Positions 54,283-64,000 of a DNA stretch of 64,000 nt are shown one piece after another. This stretch comes from Xylanimonas protaetiae (GTDB taxonomy: Bacteria; Actinomycetota; Actinomycetes; Actinomycetales; Cellulomonadaceae). Positions within the stretch are counted from its first letter, which is position 1. Each line of letters opens with the position of its first letter. Under the pieces are notes generated by a model that was not told where the DNA came from, searched no databases, and was given only the letters and a program-made list of their open reading frames with translations. The DNA is taken from assembly GCF_004135385.1 (NCBI RefSeq), contig NZ_CP035493.1:1860001-1924000 (forward strand), read 5' to 3'. Both the position numbers and the translations under genes were made by a program.

Positions 54283-55392
54283 ATGACTCCCACCAGGCCC
54301 GCCTCGTCCGGCAGGCCCAGCGCGCCGAGCCCAGGGCTCGCCGTCGCCGCGGTGGCTCGCCGGCTCGGGGTCGCCCCCGCCACGCTGCGCACCTGGGACC
54401 GCCGCTACGGCCTCGGCCCGTCGGGTCGCACGGCCGGCTCGCACCGCCGCTACACGCCCGAGGACGTGGCGCGGCTGCTGGTCATGCGCCGGCTCACGGT
54501 CGAGGGCGTCGCGCCCGTCGACGCCGCGCGTGCCGCGCTCGAGACCGAGGTCGACAAGCTCGACACCTCCACGACGACGCCCGGCCGGCGTGCCGCGGCG
54601 GCCCAGAGCGCGGCGAGCGCGGGCACGCCCGACGAGCCCGAGGGGCCGCGCGGTCGCGGCCACCTGCGCGCCCTGCCCGGGGGCGGCGAAGGAGCGCGCG
54701 GCGCCCACGCGACCTCGCTGCCCGGCGCCGCCCCGTCCACGATCTCCGCGCGGGTCGCCGCCGTCATCGACGCGGCGCTCGCCTACGACCAGTCGGCCTG
54801 CGACGGCCTGCTGCGCATCGGCGCCCAGGGCGACCCCGCCGCGTGGTGGACCCAGCTCGTCGAGCCGGCGTGGCTGCGCATCGCGCAGCGCACGGTGCTC
54901 GGCACGCCCGGCGAGGTGCCCGAGCTCGTGCTCGCCACGGCGGCCCTGCGCGCCCTGCGCGACTTCACCGAGGCCTTCGAGCAGGCCATGACCAACGCGG
55001 GCAACCCGCCGGCCAACCACCCGAGCCGGATGCGCAAGATCGTGCTGATCTTCGCCGCGCCCGACGAGGTGGTGCCGCTCGCGGCGCACGCGCTCGCGGC
55101 CGCCCTCGTGGCCCACGGGGCCACGGCGCGCGTCGTCACCGGGCCCGCGAGCACGCACCGCGCCGTCGAGCTCGTGACGATGGTGCGGCCCGCGGCGGTC
55201 GTGCTCGCGACGACCCTCGCCCGGCCCGACCTCGACGCCGTCCGCTCGGTGCACGACGCCTTCGCGAGCCTGCCGATCTTCGTCGGCCTGCGGCGCGAGA
55301 ACGCGGCCAGCGAGCTGCCGCTCGCCCCGACCGTGCAACGCGTCCGGTCGTTCACGGGGCTGCTGCACGAGGTCCTCGCCGTCGTGGGGTAA
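54283..55392 (+). CDS. MerR-family regulator with cobalamin-domain-like carboxy half
   Basis: The 369-residue product begins with a MerR helix-turn-helix (AVAAVARRLGVAPATLRTWD then SHRRYTPEDVARLLVMRRL, residues about 15-80), an Ala/Gly-rich linker, a helical domain (from about 150) and a Rossmann-like segment (KIVLIFAAPDEVVPLAAHAL onward). The layout matches MerR regulators with B12-binding domains, but the base-off motif DxHxxG is not visible. ATG 54283 has CACAAT 6 nt upstream. The regulated genes are unknown; whiB is divergent across 189 bp. Confidence 0.82.
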   Translation: MTPTRPASSGRPSAPSPGLAVAAVARRLGVAPATLRTWDRRYGLGPSGRTAGSHRRYTPEDVARLLVMRRLTVEGVAPVDAARAALETEVDKLDTSTTTPGRRAAAAQSAASAGTPDEPEGPRGRGHLRALPGGGEGARGAHATSLPGAAPSTISARVAAVIDAALAYDQSACDGLLRIGAQGDPAAWWTQLVEPAWLRIAQRTVLGTPGEVPELVLATAALRALRDFTEAFEQAMTNAGNPPANHPSRMRKIVLIFAAPDEVVPLAAHALAAALVAHGATARVVTGPASTHRAVELVTMVRPAAVVLATTLARPDLDAVRSVHDAFASLPIFVGLRRENAASELPLAPTVQRVRSFTGLLHEVLAVVG

Positions 55393-55512
55393 GGCGGAGC
55401 GGAGCCGTAGCCTTGCCCGACGAGCGGGCTCGGGCACGGCGGGAGGGAAGCCCTGGCGGAGGGTGACGCAGGCCTCGGCCGACGCGGCTCTCGCCGCGTG
55501 CTGCCCCCGTAG

Positions 55513-57027
<1,515 letters not shown>

Positions 57028-57035
57028 GCGGACCT

Positions 57036-57109
57036 CGCACGGGTCCTGCGACGGCGCGTCGGACGACGGGGTGACCCGTCGCCCGACGCGGAGTCGCAGG
57101 ACCCGTGCG
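57036..57109. terminator. Large nested hairpin between guaB and the exonuclease gene
   Basis: Three stacked stems, 17 bp (57036-57052 with 57093-57109), 8 bp (57055-57062 with 57083-57090) and 7 bp (57064-57070 with 57075-57081), form an almost continuous 32-bp helix between convergent genes, 8 bp after guaB and 2 bp from the other stop. Confidence 0.8.
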
Positions 57110-57111
57110 TG

Positions 57112-57855
57112 TCACCAGGTCGCGTGCTCCACGGGCCACGCCGTCGAGGCGCCCGGGCCGTCGAAGCCCTGGCTCTCGCGCCATTCGTTGAAGCTGCGCG
57201 CCCACGTGTCGTGCGCGCCCACCTGTGCCGCGTGCAGCTCCTCCAGGCTCATGGCCCCGAGCACCGGGAACGCGCGCACCAGCGCGTCGAGCACGTCGAG
57301 CGTCGCGAGCACGTCCACGTCGGCGGCGTGCAGCTCGTCGGTGGCCAGCACCCCGTAGTGCTCCACGAGGTTGCCGAGCCGCCGCTTCCCGGGGCGGTAC
57401 CGGTCCTGCCAGCGGTCGATCACCAGCGGGTCGAGCACGGGGGTGACCGCGCGCCCGAGCCGCTCCGGCAGCGTCGCGAGCCCGTGCCGGGCCAGCTCGG
57501 CGTCGAGCAGCGACAGGTCGAACGACGCGTTGTAGGCGACGACGGGCACGCCCTCGCGCAGGTGCGCGGCGAGCTCCGCGGCGATCTCCTCGAGCGCGAC
57601 GGCGGGCGACGTGCCGTGTGCCCGCGCGTGCTCGGTGGAGATGCCGTGGATGGCGGCGGCCTCGGCCGGGATGTCCACGCCCGGGTCGACGAGCCACGTG
57701 CGCACGTCCGTGCTCACGCCGGGGATGCGCAGCACCACGGCGGCCGTCACGATCCGGTCGTTCGCGACGTCGACGCCGGTGGTCTCCGTGTCGAACCCGA
57801 CCAGCGGGCCCTGGGCCCAGCCGGCCGAGAACGCGTCGTACGACCGCTCGCTCAT
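57112..57855 (-). CDS. 3'-5' exonuclease, DnaQ-like (DEDDh)
   Basis: The 247-residue product has the exonuclease motifs FDTETTG with Asp22 and Glu24, YNASFDLSLL, and HAADVD (His-x4-Asp), the DEDDh set. It lacks a polymerase domain and is too short for epsilon fusions, so it is a stand-alone repair or RNA-processing nuclease. ATG 57855 follows GGAGGAG, a clear Shine-Dalgarno. It sits between guaB and the GuaB-related gene on the opposite strand. Confidence 0.9.
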   Translation of the reverse strand: MSERSYDAFSAGWAQGPLVGFDTETTGVDVANDRIVTAAVVLRIPGVSTDVRTWLVDPGVDIPAEAAAIHGISTEHARAHGTSPAVALEEIAAELAAHLREGVPVVAYNASFDLSLLDAELARHGLATLPERLGRAVTPVLDPLVIDRWQDRYRPGKRRLGNLVEHYGVLATDELHAADVDVLATLDVLDALVRAFPVLGAMSLEELHAAQVGAHDTWARSFNEWRESQGFDGPGASTAWPVEHATW

Positions 57856-58013
57856 CGGGTGCTCCTCCATCTCGACGTCCTTGGCGCAGACCTTGCCACG
57901 CACCACCGACACGCCCACCGCCACGCCCCCGCGCAGCGCCTCGGGCGGGCCGCGGACCGGTCGGGGATCGACACCAGAAGGGCGTGCGTGGCCTGCGCCG
58001 GTAGGCTGTTCGG

Positions 58014-59138
58014 GTGAGCAACGAGATCGAGATCGGGCGCGGCAAGCGCGGACGCAGGGCGTACTCCTTCGACGACATCGCCGTCGTCCCGTCGCGTCGC
58101 ACCCGCGACCCGAAGGACGTCTCGGTGGGCTGGCAGATCGACGCCTACCACTTCGAGCTGCCGATCATGGCCGCACCGATGGACTCCGTCATGAGCCCGG
58201 AGACGGCCATCGCGCTGGGCCGGTTCGGCGGTCTCGGCGTCCTCGACCTCGAGGGCCTGTGGACGCGGTACGAGGCGCCCGAGGCGCTGCTCGCCGAGAT
58301 CGCGGAGCTGCCCGCCGACGAGGCGACGCGGCGCATGCAGCAGATCTACGCCGAGCCCATCAAGGCCGAGCTCATCACGCAGCGCCTCAAGGAGGTCCGC
58401 GCCGCGGGCGTCACCGTCGCGGGCGCGCTGAGCCCCCAGAACACGCAGGAGCACCACAAGGCCGTCGTCGACGCCGGGGTGGACCTGTTCGTCATCCGCG
58501 GCACCACGGTGTCGGCCGAGCACGTCTCGGGCAACGCCGAGCCGCTCAACCTCAAGCGCTTCATCTACGAGCTCGACGTGCCCGTCGTGGTCGGCGGAGC
58601 GTCCACGTACACCGCGGCGCTGCACCTCATGCGCACCGGCGCCGCGGGCGTGCTGGTCGGCTTCGGCGGCGGCGCCGCGCACACCACGCGCGTCTCGCTG
58701 GGCATCCACGCGCCGATGGCCACCGCGGTGTCCGACGTCGCGGCCGCGCGCCGCGACTACCTGGACGAGTCCGGCGGCCGCTACGTGCACGTCATCGCCG
58801 ACGGCGGCGTCGGGCGCTCGGGCGACATCGTCAAGGCCGTCGCGTGCGGCGCCGACGCCGTCATGCTCGGCGCGGCGCTCGCCCGGGCGCAGGAGGCGCC
58901 GGGCCGCGGCTGGCACTGGGGCCCGGAGGCGCACCACGAGCAGCTCCCGCGCGGCGAGCGTGTCGAGGTCGGCACGTCCGGCACGCTCGAGGAGATCCTC
59001 TTCGGGCCGGGCCGCCAGGCCGACGGCACCCTCAACCTCGTCGGCGCGCTCAAGCGGGCGATGGCCACGACCGGGTACTCGGACCTCAAGGAGTTCCAGC
59101 GCGTCGAGGTCGTCGTCTCGCCGTACCAGCCGCACTGA
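58014..59138 (+). CDS. GuaB-related IMP dehydrogenase/GMP reductase family protein (GuaB3 type)
   Basis: The 374-residue product has the IMPDH/GMPR barrel without CBS domains. The loop that carries the catalytic cysteine in GuaB (PGSICTTR) reads GGGAAHTTR here: His223 replaces Cys. The protein therefore probably lacks standard IMPDH activity, as with the GuaB3-type proteins common in actinobacteria. GTG 58014 has TAGGCT 6 nt upstream (58002-58007). Conserved regions include SFDDIAVVPSRRTRDPKDV and VIADGGVGRSGDIVKA. Confidence 0.92.
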   Translation: MSNEIEIGRGKRGRRAYSFDDIAVVPSRRTRDPKDVSVGWQIDAYHFELPIMAAPMDSVMSPETAIALGRFGGLGVLDLEGLWTRYEAPEALLAEIAELPADEATRRMQQIYAEPIKAELITQRLKEVRAAGVTVAGALSPQNTQEHHKAVVDAGVDLFVIRGTTVSAEHVSGNAEPLNLKRFIYELDVPVVVGGASTYTAALHLMRTGAAGVLVGFGGGAAHTTRVSLGIHAPMATAVSDVAAARRDYLDESGGRYVHVIADGGVGRSGDIVKAVACGADAVMLGAALARAQEAPGRGWHWGPEAHHEQLPRGERVEVGTSGTLEEILFGPGRQADGTLNLVGALKRAMATTGYSDLKEFQRVEVVVSPYQPH

Positions 59139-59155
59139 CCGGCCGCTGCTCCGTC

Positions 59156-59195
59156 GCGCAGGGCCCGGCTCCCCGGACGGGGCTGGGCCCTGCGC
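59156..59195 (+). terminator. Hairpin terminator after the GuaB-related gene
   Basis: A 17-bp stem with two G-T pairs (59156-59172 with 59179-59195) and a 6-nt loop lies 17 bp after the stop. Confidence 0.8.
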
Positions 59196-59247
59196 CGCCC
59201 CCGGATGTCGCGCCGGGCTGTCAGAGCGCGTGAGTAGGGTGGCCGGC

Positions 59248-60851
59248 ATGGACACCGGTGACGCACTCCACGGTCTGCCCGGGCTCGTCGACCCCGAGCT
59301 CCCCGCCGGCACCTACGCGCTGGAGCCCCAGGTCGTCGCGCCGCTGCTCGCGCGGCTCGCGAGCTCGCGCAGCTCGGGGAGCACCGGGCGTCGGCCCCGT
59401 TCACCGGCGCACCGCTCGTCTCGCTCCCCGTGTCGTCGCCCGACGACGTCGCCGCCGCCGTCGCGCGGGCGCGCGCGGCGCAGGCCGCGTGGGCGGACGT
59501 CGCGGTGCGCGAGCGGGCGCGGGTGCTGCTGCGGTTCGCGAAGGCCGTGCTGGACCGGCAGTCCGAGGTGCTCGACCTCGTCCAGCTCGAGGGCGGCAAG
59601 GCGCGCGCGCACGCGTTCGAGGAGGTCGCCTACGCCTCCCAGGTCGCGCGGCACTACGCCGTCGCGGGCCCCGGGTACCTGGCGGCCCGCCGCGTGCGGG
59701 GCATGATGCCGCTCGTCACGGGGGCGTCGGTGCACCTGCGGCCCGTCGGGGTCGTCGGCGTCATCGCGCCGTGGAACTACCCGCTCGCGATGGCGGTCTC
59801 CGAGGCGCTGCCCGCGCTGGTCGCGGGCGACGCCGTCGTCGTCAAGCCCGACCCGCAGACGACGCTGACGGCGCTGTGGGTGGCCGAGCTGCTGGAGGCG
59901 TGCGGGCTGCCGGCCGACCTCTTCCTCGTCGTCGCGGGCGGGGCCGAGACGGGCGTCGCGCTGGTCGACGCCGTGGACCACGTCGCGTTCACGGGCTCGA
60001 CGGCGACGGGCCGCCTCGTCGCGGCGCAGGCCGGGCGGCGACTCATCGGCGCGACGCTCGAGCTCGGCGGCAAGAACGGCATGTACGTCGCGGCGGACGC
60101 CGACGTCGACGCCGCGGTGGCCGGTGCGCTGCGCGCCTGCTTCGCGAACGCGGGCCAGCTGTGCGTGTCGGTCGAGCGCCTCGTGGTGCACGAGGCGGTG
60201 GCGGACGCGTTCGTCCCGGCGTTTGTCGCGGGCGCCCGCACGCTCCGGCTGGGCGGCGGCCTGGACTACTCCGCCGACGTCGGCTCGCTCGTCTCCGCGG
60301 ACCAGCTCGCGCGCGTCTCCGGCCACGTCGACGACGCGCTCGGGCGCGGGGCGACCGCCCTGGCGGGAGCCGTGCACCGGGCCGACGTGGGGCCGTACTT
60401 CTACGCCCCCACCGTGCTCGACCACGTGCCCGACGACGCCCTGTGCGCCCGGGAGGAGACCTTCGGACCCGTCGTGTCGATCCGCCGCGTGGCGTCCGAC
60501 GACGAGGCCGTCGCGGTCGTCAACGACTCCGAGTACGGGCTGAGCGCCTCGGTGTGGTCGCGCGACGTGGGCCGGGCACAGGCGGTCGCCGGCCGGATGC
60601 GCGCGGGGACGGTCAACGTCAACGACGGGTACATGGCGGCGTTCGGGTCCGTGGCGGCGCCGCTCGGCGGGTTCGGCGCCTCGGGCCAGGGCCGGCGGCA
60701 CGGGCGCGAGATCGTGGAGGCGCTCAGCGAGCCGCAGACGATCGCCACCCAGCGCGTCTCGCTCGCGCGCATCGACGCCCTCGGCGGCGAGAGGGCGGCG
60801 GCCGTGCTCACCGCGGGGATGCGGGCGATGCGGGCGGCCCGGCTGCGCTGA
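59248..60851 (+). pseudogene. Aldehyde dehydrogenase (succinic-semialdehyde-type), interrupted by one frameshift
   Basis: From ATG 59248 the frame gives MDTGDALHGLPGLVDPELPA through LLARLAS, then the homologous sequence continues in another frame from about 59370 (ELAQLGEHRASAPFTGAPLV; DDVAAAVARARAAQAAWADV) to the stop at 60851. One missing base near 59364-59370 restores a protein of about 534 aa with PWNYPLAMAVSEALPALV, ELGGKNG and the catalytic Cys in NAGQLCVS. It resembles NADP-dependent succinic-semialdehyde dehydrogenases. TAGGGT lies 7 nt before the ATG. Sequence error is the likeliest cause of the break. Confidence 0.87.
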
Positions 60852-60853
60852 CG

Positions 60854-60887
60854 GGGGCGCCGCCGGATCGTCCGGCGGAGACGCCCT
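60854..60887. terminator. Hairpin between the aldehyde dehydrogenase and HD-domain genes
   Basis: An 8-bp inner stem (60860-60867 with 60871-60878) and a 5-bp outer stem (60855-60859 with 60882-60886) separated by a small bulge lie between convergent genes. Confidence 0.65.
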
Positions 60888-60897
60888 CGTCGGGCGC

Positions 60898-61788
60898 TCA
60901 GGCTCGGAGGGACTCGAGCTCGCCGCGCAGGTTCGTCTCGGCGGCGACCGCCCAGCGGGCGCGGCCCGCCGGTGTCGCGTAGAGCGACGGGAGCGCCAGG
61001 AGCTGCTCCAGGACCGCCGCACGGCCCGCCCGGAAGGCGCCGTCGGGGACGTGGCCGTACTCCGCGCGCACCTGGTGGACGTAGCGCGCGTACCGCTGCG
61101 GTGACCCGCCGAGGACGGCGAGGTCGGCGTCGCTGACGAGGCCGCCGAGCAGGTCGTCCGGCTCGGGGGCGTGCGCTGCGGTGAGCAGCACGAGCCGCTC
61201 GACCTCGGCGACGTCGTCGCTGGTCAGCGGGGTCGTGGCGAGCGCCTTGACCACGAGGGCGGCGGAGCGTTCCTCGTCGCGGCCCGCCTCGCCGTCGTGC
61301 ACGGCATCGTGGAACCACACCGCGAGCCGGGCGGTGTGCGCGGAGGCGGCGTCGACGTCGGACGCGGTGAGCAGCTCGTCCAGCGCGTCGAGCGCGGCCG
61401 CCAGGTGCAGGCGGCCGTGGTAGACCCGGTGCGGCTCGGCCCAGCGGGTGATCAGGTCGGCGCCGACGACCGCCGGCAGGTCGCCGAGCGCGGCCCAGCG
61501 GTCGGTGAGGGCGGGGCGCTTGGCGGCCGCCCGTTCGTGGCCGGGCACGCGCAGCCCCGACGTCGCGAGGCGGCGGGCGAGGGTGCGCCCGTCGACCGGG
61601 GTCGCTCCCGCCGCGACGAGCTCGTCGTGGCGGGCCGCGGGGGCGTCGTAGTGGTCGAGGTCGAACCCGCGGTCGGGCAGTCCCGCGGCCTGCGCAAACT
61701 GGCGCAGCTCGTGCAGCGAGGCGTCGGAGACGAGGTGCGACCACAGCGTGCCGTGCGCGGGCCAGGCGGGCGGGTCGAGGAGGATCAC
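60898..61788 (-). CDS. DUF4031 and HD-domain fusion protein
   Basis: The 296-residue product joins two domains. Residues 1 to about 95 match DUF4031 (ILLDPPAWPAHGTLWSHLVS; FDLDHYDAPAARHDELVAAG). Residues about 110-296 are an HD-type predicted phosphohydrolase with RVYHGRLHLAAALDALDEL, VWFHDAVHDG and DEERSA. The substrate is unknown. The GTG start at 61788 has TACGCT 6 nt upstream (61800-61795). It lies downstream of ackA beyond a large inverted repeat. Confidence 0.82.
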   Translation of the reverse strand: MILLDPPAWPAHGTLWSHLVSDASLHELRQFAQAAGLPDRGFDLDHYDAPAARHDELVAAGATPVDGRTLARRLATSGLRVPGHERAAAKRPALTDRWAALGDLPAVVGADLITRWAEPHRVYHGRLHLAAALDALDELLTASDVDAASAHTARLAVWFHDAVHDGEAGRDEERSAALVVKALATTPLTSDDVAEVERLVLLTAAHAPEPDDLLGGLVSDADLAVLGGSPQRYARYVHQVRAEYGHVPDGAFRAGRAAVLEQLLALPSLYATPAGRARWAVAAETNLRGELESLRA

Positions 61789-61903
61789 CCGCCGAGCGTA
61801 CGGACGCGCCCGCTCCCAGGTAAACGGACACCGACCCGGACGTCTGGCGAGGCGAGCGCTCGCGACCTGAAGGTGGCGGCGTCCCTGACGCTGTGAGCGG
61901 GCC

Positions 61904-61988
61904 CGGGTCGGCGGTTGGGCTCCGGGTCGGCGGATACAACTACCGACCCGGAACCGAACCGCCGACCCGGAGCCCAACCGCCGACCCG
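61904..61988. repeat. 30-bp perfect inverted repeat built from decamers, downstream of ackA
   Basis: Arms 61904-61933 and 61959-61988 are perfectly complementary over 30 bp. Each arm holds two copies of GGGTCGGCGG (or its complement) separated by 9 bp; the 25-nt loop holds a further CCGACCCGGA. It lies 22 bp past the ackA stop on the transcribed side, so it may be its terminator, but the internal repetition is unusual. Confidence 0.8.
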
Positions 61989-62009
61989 ATAGCCGGGGAG
62001 GGGCGGCCG

Positions 62010-63187
<1,178 letters not shown>

Positions 63188-63191
<4 letters not shown>

Positions 63192-64000
63192 TTGCTGGCC
63201 CCCTGAGCCTGGATCGCCGTGATGGCGACCGTGTTGATGATGTCCTGGACGAGCGCGCCGCGGGACAGGTCGTTGACGGGCTTGTTGAGGCCCTGCAGCA
63301 CCGGGCCGACGGCCACGGCGCCGGCCGAGCGCTGCACGGCCTTGTAGGTGTTGTTGCCGGTGTTGAGGTCCGGGAACACGAAGACGGTCGCGCGGCCGGC
63401 CACGGCGGAGCCGGGCAGCTTGGACGCGGCCACGGCGGCGTCGACGGCGGCGTCGTACTGGATCGGGCCCTCGACCGACAGGTCGGGGCGGCGCTCCTTG
63501 ACGACGGCGGTCGCGGCGCGCACCTTGTCGACGTCGGCGCCCGAGCCGGACTCGCCCGTCGAGTACGACAGCATCGCGATGCGCGGCTCGACGCCGAACT
63601 GCGCGGCGGTGGCCGCGGACGCGATGGCGACGTCGGCAAGCTGCTCCGTCGTCGGGTCGGGGATGACGGCGCAGTCGCCGTACACGAGCACGCGGTCCTC
63701 GAGGCACATGAGGAAGACGCCGGACACCGACGAGATGCCGGGGGCGGTCTTGATGATCTCGAACGACGGGCGGATGGTGTGCGCCGTCGTGTGCGCGGCA
63801 CCCGAGACCATGCCGTGGGCGTCGCCCAGGTGGACCATCATCGTGCCGAAGTAGGAGACGTCGGTGACGATCTCGCGGGCGCGCTCGACCGTCATGCCCT
63901 TGTGGGCGCGCAGGCGCGTGTACTCGGCGGCGTAGCGCTCGACGTGCTCCGGGTCGGTGGGGGAGAGCACCGTGGCGGACGAGATGTCGAGGCCCAGCTC
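63188..64000 (-). CDS. pta: Phosphate acetyltransferase, carboxy-terminal part (5' end outside window)
   Basis: The visible 270 residues are the catalytic PTA_PTB domain of phosphotransacetylase, which converts acetyl-CoA to acetyl phosphate. Recognisable segments are [54 protein letters not shown] and [20 protein letters not shown]. The frame is open to the window edge at 64000, so the amino-terminal part, including any DRTGG domain, is not seen. It overlaps ackA. Confidence 0.96.

Overview
The window is a high-G+C actinobacterial chromosome segment. Evidence includes a WhiB-type regulator, two IMP-dehydrogenase-family genes (GuaB and a GuaB-related paralogue), a zinc-type S14 and L36, very G/C-rich third codon positions, many GTG starts, and the order fusA-tuf-S10/spc/alpha operons-truA-rplM-rpsI-glmM-glmS-acpS-nnr-alr-tsaEB-rimI-tsaD-groES-whiB-guaB. 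The best guess is a Micrococcales member near the Cellulomonadaceae/Promicromonosporaceae; this is inferred from gene order and protein style, not from a database search. No insertion sequence, prophage, CRISPR array, tRNA or rRNA gene was seen.

Layout. 1-2.8 kb: end of fusA, tuf with a strong terminator, and a ribokinase-like gene. 2.8-13.2 kb: the S10 and spc ribosomal operons, nearly gapless, preceded by a roughly 360-nt leader and split by a terminator/promoter junction at about 8.65 kb. 13.2-19.8 kb: secY-adk-map, infA-rpmJ-rpsM-rpsK and rpoA-rplQ. 19.8-31.3 kb: a ROK kinase, truA, two DUF genes, rplM-rpsI, glmM-def, a DedA membrane protein, coaA, a DUF72 gene, glmS and acpS. 31.3-42.7 kb: an LLM oxidoreductase, NAD(P)HX repair gene (frameshifted), a TetR/DHA2 efflux pair, a peroxidase, a pseudouridine synthase, the alr-tsaE-tsaB-rimI-sulfurtransferase operon and a nitroreductase. 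42.8-52.5 kb: tsaD, then an accessory-looking block with a fully overlapping sigma/anti-sigma/ABC/permease operon, a second TetR/DHA2 pair with twin operators, a carboxylate-amine ligase and a methyltransferase. 52.5-64 kb: a protein of unknown function, CIRCE-controlled groES without groEL, whiB, a MerR-type regulator, guaB, an exonuclease, a GuaB-related gene, an aldehyde dehydrogenase, a DUF4031-HD protein and ackA-pta.

How the genes work together. The first third makes the translation and secretion core (ribosome, EF-Tu/EF-G, IF-1, SecY, methionine aminopeptidase and deformylase, RNA polymerase alpha). The middle supplies envelope and cofactor precursors (GlmS, GlmM, Alr, AcpS, CoaA) and the tRNA t6A pathway (TsaB, TsaD, TsaE). 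The last third carries purine synthesis, acetate metabolism, stress response and drug efflux.

Two patterns cut across the window. First, about twenty start codons are preceded, exactly 6-7 nt upstream, by a hexamer fitting the actinobacterial -10 pattern nAnnnT and usually lack a Shine-Dalgarno sequence; these look like leaderless transcripts, and the pattern helped me choose several starts. Second, four otherwise intact genes contain five frameshifts, every one equivalent to a single missing base, and four of the five sit in runs of G or C. That points to sequence or assembly errors more than to real gene decay. I see no clear undescribed system. The most unusual material is regulatory and structural: overlapping divergent leaderless promoters, a 30-bp perfect inverted repeat built from decamers, twin TetR operators, and a 15-codon open frame wedged between rplR and rpsE.
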